Source: Gallionella sp. (GTDB lineage Bacteria; Pseudomonadota; Gammaproteobacteria; Burkholderiales; Gallionellaceae). From it: a DNA stretch of 64,000 nucleotides. Positions 57,884 to 64,000 of the stretch are shown here, piece after piece. The stretch is from positions 1 through 64,000 of the forward strand of contig JAUXOL010000010.1 in NCBI GenBank assembly GCA_030682375.1, in the 5' to 3' direction. The position numbers were made by a program, and so were the translations under genes. The notes under the pieces are model-generated. The model did no database searches, was not told where the DNA came from, and saw only the letters and a list, made by a program, of their open reading frames with translations. Position 1 is the first letter of the stretch. Every line of letters starts with the position of its first letter.

Positions 57884-57901
57884 GGCCGCCTCCGGGCGGC
57901 C
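57884..57901. terminator. GC-rich hairpin between zorC and the HEPN-like gene
   Basis: GGCCGCC-TCCG-GGCGGCC. A T-rich tract follows only on the plus strand, although the gene that would need ending (zorC) is on the minus strand. It may still attenuate read-through into the HEPN-like gene. Confidence 0.4.
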
Positions 57902-57914
57902 TTTCTGTTTGCGC

Positions 57915-59516
57915 TTACAGCGAGATGTCCAAGGTGCTCACGCGGACGAAGGCGTTCTCTTCGTTCGACATCTTGAAACCCCAGCCGGACAGGATGGACC
58001 AGACCTCGGCGCCGTATTTCGCGAAGTCCTCCGGACGTATCCACTGGTGGCCGTCCTTGTCCCGGGTGTCTGTGTAACGGCATCGGTAATTGCGGCAGAA
58101 GGCGCGGATCGCTTTGTCGGTCGCGCCGAGCTCCTGCGCGAAGCGGCCTTCCCAGCTGAGCTGGGGCATGTCCTGGTGGCGCAACGGTTTGGACTGGCGC
58201 GAGACGTCCACGCCCTGGCTGACGCTGGTCGCGCTGAGCGCGCCGATCTCGGCCCAGCCCTTGCTCAGGTAGAAGTGCGGCGTGCCCTGCTTCAGGTCGT
58301 AGAGGTAGGCCACGTTGTTGTCGCGATTGAATTCGACCACGTGATGATGTTCGAACTGCATGATGCAGGCATGGACGTCGTGGCGATCCTCGCCCAGTTT
58401 GGCGATCAGTCCTTTCGCCGCGCGGCGGAACTTGTAGAGTTCCATGTTGTTGTCGTCGAAGGCGTCCCGGCCCAGCGCGAAGTACATGCCGCTAAGGTCT
58501 TCGCTGTAGAGTTTCCAGAAGTTGAGGCGGCGCGGGAGTTTCTTGTCGTCGTTGCATAGCAGCTTGAAGAAGCCGGTCAGCAGGTGGCGCTTGAGCCAGT
58601 AGGCCAGCATGTGGCGCGCCTCTGGGCTGCATTGCCACTGGTGGCTGTTCTCCGGCAGCCATGGGTTGCCCCAGCGTGCGACGGCGAAATCCCTGAGCGG
58701 GGCGCTGACCTTGCGGTTGCGGCATTGCGCGTAGCGATCCAGCAGGATGGTCAGCCCGGTGTCGGTATACAGGCGATAGTTGTGCAGCAACAGCAGCAGG
58801 CTGTCGAGATGTTCCTTGAACTCGGCGTCGCTCAAGCTTGTGGCCGTTTCGATCGGTGTCATGACCATGCGCCTGACCAGCCAGGAATCCGCACCTATCT
58901 CGAGGCGCACGCGCATGTCCTCGAATTCCGACCAGTCTCCATCGAAAACCAGATGTTCATAGGGACGGCAGGGATCGGCGCCCAGCAGGTTCGGATGCCG
59001 GTTCAGCACCGCGATCCAGTCCGGCGTGTATCCGCGCGTCCCGAGCAGTTCCCGATGCTTGCCCAGGAATTCCCGCAGTTTCTCCCAGTTCCCGCGCGCG
59101 GACGGCGAGGCGTTCGGCGAGTCGGGGTCGTAGGAGAAGTAGGCGTTCAGCAGGCCGCGATAGAGTTTGCGCAACGAGGCCGGGCGGTTGCCGTATCGCT
59201 CCGCGTAGAGCAGCAGCTGTTCGAACGGCTCGCGGTTGTCGATCACGCGGTAGCCGCCCTCCAGTATTTGCGTGCAGCCGTAGCAGACCAGGCGTATCTG
59301 GCGCAGGCCCTTGAGGTAGTTATTCTCGCGATAGGCGCCCAGAGCCTCTTCTATCGTGCCGGACTTGGAGTCCTCGACTTGCGTCGTCCCGCCTATCCAT
59401 TCTTCCAGCTTGGTTCGCTCGTTGAGCATCTGCACCGCATCGCCGGGACGCAGCTTGGCCAGCACGACCCGGTTGAGGTTGCTCAATGTCTTGCGCAGGC
59501 GATCCAGCACGTCCAT
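57915..59516 (-). CDS. zorC: Zorya system protein ZorC (EH_Signature type)
   Basis: A 533-residue soluble protein. The C-terminal half holds the EH_Signature pattern: WGNPWLPENSHQW, FWKLYSEDLSGMYFALG, then HACIMQFEHHHVVEF with the conserved Glu near 392 and NVAYLYDL, followed by PHFYLS. Length is close to E. coli ZorC (about 560). It begins four bases after zorB. In type I Zorya, ZorC works with ZorD behind the ZorAB motor to act on invading DNA. No zorD lies in this window. Confidence 0.85.
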   Translation of the reverse strand: MDVLDRLRKTLSNLNRVVLAKLRPGDAVQMLNERTKLEEWIGGTTQVEDSKSGTIEEALGAYRENNYLKGLRQIRLVCYGCTQILEGGYRVIDNREPFEQLLLYAERYGNRPASLRKLYRGLLNAYFSYDPDSPNASPSARGNWEKLREFLGKHRELLGTRGYTPDWIAVLNRHPNLLGADPCRPYEHLVFDGDWSEFEDMRVRLEIGADSWLVRRMVMTPIETATSLSDAEFKEHLDSLLLLLHNYRLYTDTGLTILLDRYAQCRNRKVSAPLRDFAVARWGNPWLPENSHQWQCSPEARHMLAYWLKRHLLTGFFKLLCNDDKKLPRRLNFWKLYSEDLSGMYFALGRDAFDDNNMELYKFRRAAKGLIAKLGEDRHDVHACIMQFEHHHVVEFNRDNNVAYLYDLKQGTPHFYLSKGWAEIGALSATSVSQGVDVSRQSKPLRHQDMPQLSWEGRFAQELGATDKAIRAFCRNYRCRYTDTRDKDGHQWIRPEDFAKYGAEVWSILSGWGFKMSNEENAFVRVSTLDISL

Positions 59517-59520
59517 ACGG

Positions 59521-60237
59521 CTATATGCGGCAGACGCCGAAGTTGCCGCGCGGGATGTCGTTCAGGGCGGGGCGGGATTCGTCCAGCTGGTAGAACTCCA
59601 TGCGCAGTTCGATGCGGCGGCTTTCTTCCAGCGAGGCCTTAGCGGAGTTGAAAGAGTAGCCGCCGACCAAAAACAGGTCGCGCACCTGTTCGCGCTCCTC
59701 AGGATTCAGCGTGTGTTGCTGGGACGGCGCGGGGGAGAGCAGCACGCACAGCACGCGCTGGCTGCGTTGCAGGCTGAGGTTCAGGTTAAGCAGGTAGTCG
59801 CCGCGCTGGTCGGCAAAGCCTTCGGCGACGATGCGCTTGATCCACTTCTGGCCGAGCTGTTCGCGCGAGATGATCAGGATCTCCGAGACGAACTGGCTGA
59901 GATACTGCGACTGTTCCGCGGAAAGATTGGAACTGCCGGTGTCGAAACGGGCGCGGTCGCCGAAGTCGATCACGTTGCGGTTTCTGTCGATGGAGATGCC
60001 GGGATAGCGTTCCGCGGCCTGCTCGATCTTGTTCAGCAGCTCGTCGATTTCCTTTTCGCGTTGCGCCTTCGCCTGGTCGGTCGCGGAGACTTCGTTGGTC
60101 ACCGCCAGCAGCGCGACGCTCATCACCAGCAGGAACATCACCATCAGCGCCGTCATCAGGTCGGCGAACGAGATCCAGAACGGTTTTTCGCCATCGTCCT
60201 TGTTGCGGCTGCCCTGTACCAGGTATTTGGTGAACAT
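59521..60237 (-). CDS. zorB: Zorya system protein ZorB (MotB-like)
   Basis: A 238-residue inner-membrane protein with one TM helix (about 19-45; PFWISFADLMTALMVMFLLVM) in which D26 sits at the proton-path position reported for ZorB. A periplasmic OmpA/MotB-like peptidoglycan-binding domain follows (about 85-220; VIDFGDRARFDTGSSNLS, RIVAEGFADQRGDYLLNLNLSLQRSQRV). It starts eight bases after zorA. It forms the stator-like motor with ZorA. Confidence 0.9.
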   Translation of the reverse strand: MFTKYLVQGSRNKDDGEKPFWISFADLMTALMVMFLLVMSVALLAVTNEVSATDQAKAQREKEIDELLNKIEQAAERYPGISIDRNRNVIDFGDRARFDTGSSNLSAEQSQYLSQFVSEILIISREQLGQKWIKRIVAEGFADQRGDYLLNLNLSLQRSQRVLCVLLSPAPSQQHTLNPEEREQVRDLFLVGGYSFNSAKASLEESRRIELRMEFYQLDESRPALNDIPRGNFGVCRI

Positions 60238-60245
60238 GCGCGGCC

Positions 60246-62198
60246 TTACAGATTGGTGGCCGCGTCCAGCGTGCTCTCCAGTTCCTGGATGCCTTCACGC
60301 AGCAGCTTCACGGAATCGGACAAGGCCTGGTGGAATTCGCGGTTCGCTTCGCCGACGGCCTTGGTCATGCCTTCGCTGAAGGATTCGTGAGCCGTGCCTA
60401 TCACCTCGGACACTCTCGCCAGATAGCTCTCTGCTTCTTTTTGCGCGCCGACCAGTTTCTCCGTGGCGGCTTCTATCCTGGCGATGACGTTGCCCGACAT
60501 CGAGGCGTCGCGGCGCACCTCTTCGACCAGCATCTGCAGCGAGCCGACCATGGCTATCATCGAGTCGCGCGCGGCGTTGTAGTCGGCCAGCATGCCGCTC
60601 AATCCCTTCGTCGCCGAAGACACCGAGCCAGCTGCCTGGGTCAGCTGGTTGGCCAGCGCGGTCGATTTGTCCAGCGTCGTGGTGACGCCCTGGCCGGCCT
60701 TGGCGAAATCCTTGGCGGCTAGATAGAGCGTGTCGGCGCCGTTGTTGAGCTTGGACATGGTGTCGCCGGTGGTGTTGCGCATCGCTATGACGGCCGCCTT
60801 CATTTCGCCGACGGCGCGGTTCACGCCGTCCACCAGCGTGGCGGCCTGTTCGCCGAACTGGCCGACGAGGTTCTCGCTCTGCGTCGTCAGGTTTTGCTGT
60901 TGCTTCGCGCTGGCTTCGGTCGCCGAACGCACCTGCGTGCTCAGGCCATCGATCACTTTGCTCATGCGTTCGGACAGTTCCGCCAGCGTGTTTTGCAGTC
61001 TCTCCTGCGCTTCGTTCTGGGAATGCGCGCCGATCTGGCGCATCTGTTCGACGAACTCGCTGAGCTGGTCGTTCATGATGCGCTGTCTGGCTTCCGCCGC
61101 GGCGATGGACTCCGCCAGCTGTTCGGCCATCGCTGAGGTGCTGCGCTGTCCTTCTTCGCCCACGTTCGCCGCCATGCGCTCCAGCGTCGCGACCGCGGAT
61201 TGCAGCGCATCTATCGTCTGCTGCTGCAGGTTGTTGATGCCCGCCGCTTGTCCGCCGAACAGGTCCTTCATCTGGCGGCTGAAGTTCTCCAGCACGCCGG
61301 TCAGCATGGTCTGCACCGCAGACTCCTGGGAGTTGTTGGTGTTCTTCAGCGCATTGGCCATCTCGGTCATCGGCGCTTTCAGGCTTTCTTCTATGCTGGC
61401 CGCGATGCGGTCGCCGAGCGACTCTGTCGCGGCATGGGTTGCGGCGATCTGTTTCTCGGTCAGCTCGGTGAGTATCTGCTTGAGCTCGCCCTTTAGCAGT
61501 CCTGCGTTCTGCGTGGAGGATATCTCCGTGGCCTTGACCAGACGAGCCAGATATTCTTCGCCCGCGCCGCTCTCGAACAGGCCATCCAGCAGCTGTACCA
61601 GTTTTTCGACCTTCGCATTCAAGCGGGTGACCGCTAGTTTCTCGACGAAGGTGATGGCCATCGCCAGCGTGATCGCCGCAGCCGAAACGAGGAAGGCTTC
61701 GGACACGCCGTTGAGCAACTGGCTCAGGCTGGCGCGGACGATCACCGGGTTCTCCGAGACGGAGAACGACTGCAGGCCGAGCAGCAGGCCGTAGAAGGTG
61801 CCGATGATGCCTATGCCGGTGAACAGGCCGGGCAAGTGCTTGAAGAATTCCGTACGCAGCGGGATGTCCACCAGGATGTCCGGGCGGAACACCATGCCGG
61901 CCGGGATGGTGGAACGGTAGCGCATAGCTTGCGCTTGCTGTCCGTCTGCGCTCTGCTGGTGCAGCGTGTCCGCATATTCCTGCCACAGGTGATCGAGCGT
62001 ACCGGACTCGTGGAATATCTGGTCCAGTGACTCGTCCGGCTTGCCGCCCAGTGCTTCGAGCTTGCGGTTCGTCCGGGACAATTGCCGGGAAACGACGAAC
62101 GACGGAATCAGGAAGAAGAGCAGGAACGACAGGAACAGCATCCCGAGCAGGGCTGCGAAAATGTAGATGTGCAGTGGCAGGTTGATGAGTGTCGACAT
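60246..62198 (-). CDS. zorA: Zorya system protein ZorA (MotA-like with long tail)
   Basis: A 650-residue protein. TM segments at about 9-33, 120-145 and 157-188 (LPGLFTGIGIIGTFYGLLLGLQSF, FLVSAAAITLAMAITFVEKL) form a MotA/TolQ/ExbB-type channel. Residues about 200-650 are a helical, Ala/Glu/Gln-rich cytoplasmic tail, the feature separating ZorA from flagellar MotA. Tail length suits type I Zorya. First gene of zorABC, divergent from the cyclase-FHA gene with 168 bases between starts. Confidence 0.9.
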   Translation of the reverse strand: MSTLINLPLHIYIFAALLGMLFLSFLLFFLIPSFVVSRQLSRTNRKLEALGGKPDESLDQIFHESGTLDHLWQEYADTLHQQSADGQQAQAMRYRSTIPAGMVFRPDILVDIPLRTEFFKHLPGLFTGIGIIGTFYGLLLGLQSFSVSENPVIVRASLSQLLNGVSEAFLVSAAAITLAMAITFVEKLAVTRLNAKVEKLVQLLDGLFESGAGEEYLARLVKATEISSTQNAGLLKGELKQILTELTEKQIAATHAATESLGDRIAASIEESLKAPMTEMANALKNTNNSQESAVQTMLTGVLENFSRQMKDLFGGQAAGINNLQQQTIDALQSAVATLERMAANVGEEGQRSTSAMAEQLAESIAAAEARQRIMNDQLSEFVEQMRQIGAHSQNEAQERLQNTLAELSERMSKVIDGLSTQVRSATEASAKQQQNLTTQSENLVGQFGEQAATLVDGVNRAVGEMKAAVIAMRNTTGDTMSKLNNGADTLYLAAKDFAKAGQGVTTTLDKSTALANQLTQAAGSVSSATKGLSGMLADYNAARDSMIAMVGSLQMLVEEVRRDASMSGNVIARIEAATEKLVGAQKEAESYLARVSEVIGTAHESFSEGMTKAVGEANREFHQALSDSVKLLREGIQELESTLDAATNL

Positions 62199-62330
62199 GG
62201 TTCTGGATGTTCTGCGGTTATTGGATATAGGCCCGCTGACCGGGTGAATCGGCCGGAATTATGACGCAAGTGCCGCTTCGGGTGTGGCTTTTGCTGATCA
62301 CGGACATGCTATAAGTGCGGCGACAGCCTT

Positions 62331-62336
62331 TATAAT
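62331..62336 (+). promoter_or_regulatory. Possible -10 box of the cyclase-FHA gene
   Basis: A perfect TATAAT 30 bases before the GTG start; no good -35 hexamer at 16-18 bases upstream was found. Confidence 0.3.
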
Positions 62337-62366
62337 GCTAACCCCGATTCGATTGGAACGATCCGC

Positions 62367-63275
62367 GTGAACGATACAACTCCAACTGCCGCCAGCCAGG
62401 ATAAGGCTTTGCTGTTCGCCGATGTGAGCGGCAGCACGCGCCTGTACGAGGTGCTGGGCGATGCGCGCGCGTTCGCCGCGATCAACGAGTGCCTCGATAT
62501 CCTGCGGAAATTGACGGAGGCGCATTCCGGCCGGGTGGTCAAGACCATAGGCGACGAGATCATGGCGGTGTTCCCCGATGCGATGACCGCGGTGCAGGCG
62601 GCGTGCGAGATGCAACTCGTCGTCAGTTCGCGCAAGCCGATCGACAACGCGCGCGTGGCGATACGCATTGGCCTGCATTACGGCGCGGTGCTGGAGAGCG
62701 ACGGCGATGTGTTCGGCGATACCGTCAATGTCGCCGCACGTATGTCGGAGATTGCCAAGGCGGAGCAGATCATCACTACCGGGGCGACGGTGTCCAAACT
62801 GCCGGCTATCATGCGTGCAAGTACCCGCGCGCTCAGCACCCTGTCGATCAAGGGCAAGGCCGACGATATCGAGGTGCGCGAGGTGATCTGGCAGGAGAGC
62901 GAAGAGATGACCATGATGGTCGGCAACACCCTCCCGCCATCGGTTGCCGAGCCGACGCTGAAACTGGTTCATCAGGGCGAGACCTTCGTCGTCGATGCCT
63001 CGCGCCCCTCGGTCACGATAGGGCGAGACGAGCAGGCCGATATCGTGATCCAGGATAAGCGCGCGTCGCGCATGCATGCCAGAATAGAGCGCCGCCGCGA
63101 CAAGTTCGTCTTCGTGGATGTCAGTTCCAACGGGAGTTACGTGATCGTCAAGGGCGAGACCGAGATCCAGTTGCGCCGCGAAGAGTTCGTGCTGCGCGAG
63201 AGCGGCAGCATCAGCCTGGGCCATCCTTATATGAAGGACCCGACCGAGGTCATCGAGTTCTTCTGCCAGAACTGA
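62367..63275 (+). CDS. Class III adenylate/guanylate cyclase with C-terminal FHA domain
   Basis: A 302-residue cytoplasmic protein. Cyclase domain about 12-175: LLFADVSGSTRLYEVLG holds the first metal Asp, KTIGDEIMAVF the second, and GDVFGDTVNVAARM the purine/transition-state region. FHA domain about 200-295 (VTIGRDEQADIVIQDKRASRMHARI, DVSSNGSYV) binds phosphothreonine, which points to Ser/Thr kinase control. GTG start. Divergent from zorA. Whether it acts with Zorya is unknown; similar cyclase-FHA genes occur without Zorya. Confidence 0.88.
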   Translation: MNDTTPTAASQDKALLFADVSGSTRLYEVLGDARAFAAINECLDILRKLTEAHSGRVVKTIGDEIMAVFPDAMTAVQAACEMQLVVSSRKPIDNARVAIRIGLHYGAVLESDGDVFGDTVNVAARMSEIAKAEQIITTGATVSKLPAIMRASTRALSTLSIKGKADDIEVREVIWQESEEMTMMVGNTLPPSVAEPTLKLVHQGETFVVDASRPSVTIGRDEQADIVIQDKRASRMHARIERRRDKFVFVDVSSNGSYVIVKGETEIQLRREEFVLRESGSISLGHPYMKDPTEVIEFFCQN

Positions 63276-63306
63276 GTCCTGCGCCGCCGGTGGAAAGCAG
63301 CGGGCG

Positions 63307-64000
63307 TTACGAGAGGAACAGGATCAAACCGCCCAGCGCCAGTGCTGACAGCACGGAGACGGCAGTGAGGATCATGCGGCGGTTGCGTTTGTGGGCCAGG
63401 GCGGCGCGCGCTTCGGCCTCTTTCCGGCGGCGCTCGGCCGCTTCGATGCGCAGCCTTGCTTCTTCCAGTTCCTTGTCCCGTTTGGCCAGCTCGGTTTCCT
63501 GTTGAATATTGATTTCGGCCGCAGTGTTGATCTGCGTTTCTATCGCTTCCTTCCGGGAAAGCAGTTTTTTCTTCGCTTCCTGCTTGCGCCGCACTTCATC
63601 TTCCAGCTTCTTCTTGTGCTCTTTCAGCATCCTGCGCTCGGCATCGACGGCGGCCTCGCGTTTGGAGAGGACTTCCACGAACTGATGGTTGCGTTTGGAT
63701 AACGAGGCCGACAGTTCCTGCGCCCGTTTCGCCTGCTCCAATGCTTCCTGTTCGCGCTTGGCGGCCTCGATGGCCTTGGCCTTTTCGGCGTCGTCCTTGA
63801 TCTCCGCGATCTTGCGCGCCCAGCGTTCCTTCTCGGCGGCTTCCTGCTGGCGTCTGGCTTCCGCTTCGGCCTGTGTGCGGGCGTCTTCCTGCGCTTTTTC
63901 CGCCGCGGCCTGCAACTCAGCCTTCTTGCGTTTTCTTTGTTCTTTTTCCGCGCGTATCCGCGCCTCTTGCTGGAGGAGCGCTTTTGCGGTCGCTTCGGTC
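63307..64000 (-). CDS. Tail-anchored coiled-coil protein, partial (5' end outside window)
   Basis: The frame is open from the right edge to a TAA at 63307, at least 231 residues. It is almost wholly Glu/Lys/Ala/Arg heptads, ending in one TM segment (LTAVSVLSALALGGLILFLS) at the extreme C-terminus, the form of a tail-anchored protein with a cytoplasmic rod. The true start lies beyond 64000. Convergent with the cyclase-FHA gene, 31 bases apart. Function unknown; low complexity makes homology unreliable. Confidence 0.65.
   Translation of the reverse strand, partial: TEATAKALLQQEARIRAEKEQRKRKKAELQAAAEKAQEDARTQAEAEARRQQEAAEKERWARKIAEIKDDAEKAKAIEAAKREQEALEQAKRAQELSASLSKRNHQFVEVLSKREAAVDAERRMLKEHKKKLEDEVRRKQEAKKKLLSRKEAIETQINTAAEINIQQETELAKRDKELEEARLRIEAAERRRKEAEARAALAHKRNRRMILTAVSVLSALALGGLILFLS

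Noticed and set aside
56263..64000. Flagellar motor genes motA/motB
   Set aside because: The MotA-like protein has a tail of about 450 residues and the operon includes an EH_Signature protein, which fits Zorya and not flagella. No other flagellar gene is near.

Overview
The window reads as a chromosomal stretch of a betaproteobacterium, most likely of the Gallionellaceae/Nitrosomonadales type. This is an inference from GC-rich coding (about 60% by eye), gene orders such as rplU-rpmA-obgE-proB, trxA next to rho, recN-bamE-dapB, MFS-ssb and rnfABCDGE-nth, and the abundance of PAS/GGDEF/EAL proteins. No rRNA, tRNA, CRISPR array, IS element or prophage was recognised.

Layout. 1-13.3 kb is mainly sensing: a partial periplasmic binding protein, a Ca2+/H+ antiporter-like protein, a DUF2934 protein with a lysine/alanine-rich tail, a PAS-GGDEF-EAL protein, a DUF1841 protein, a NarL-type histidine kinase/response regulator pair and a 1621-residue CheB-CheR-PAS-GGDEF-EAL fusion. 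13.3-19.2 kb is a complete rnfABCDGE-nth operon for ion-coupled electron transfer. 19.4-24.2 kb holds small unknown genes, an AhpD-like protein and an aat-bpt-(membrane protein)-pyrD operon. 24.2-36.2 kb holds a PilZ-like protein, an esterase, a split PAS/chemoreceptor pair, darP, pmbA, an Atm1-type ABC exporter, a PBP7-type endopeptidase and two MFS transporters. 36.3-46.5 kb is housekeeping: proB, obgE, rpmA, rplU, rho, trxA, nadK, recN, an enlarged bamE, dapB and a GDT1-family transporter. 46.6-56.0 kb mixes conserved small proteins, a FliD-C-like protein, a cNMP-binding EAL protein, an MFS transporter and ssb.

56.2-62.2 kb is the most remarkable part. Three tightly packed minus-strand genes match zorA (MotA-like motor with a long tail), zorB (MotB/OmpA-like, Asp26 in the membrane helix) and zorC (EH_Signature type) of the Zorya anti-phage system. 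No zorD helicase or zorE nuclease gene is present in the window. Where an effector would be expected there is instead a clearly AT-richer gene for a 521-residue protein whose C-terminus carries a HEPN-like R-x4-H motif (R467/H472). This makes the locus a candidate unusual Zorya variant, or a small defence island in which an independent HEPN gene sits beside zorABC. A class III cyclase-FHA gene is divergent from zorA, and a partial tail-anchored coiled-coil gene runs off the right edge.

Second-messenger genes recur throughout: two GGDEF-EAL proteins, a cNMP-EAL protein, a PilZ-like protein and a cyclase. The lineage therefore seems to rely heavily on c-di-GMP and cyclic-nucleotide control of behaviour.
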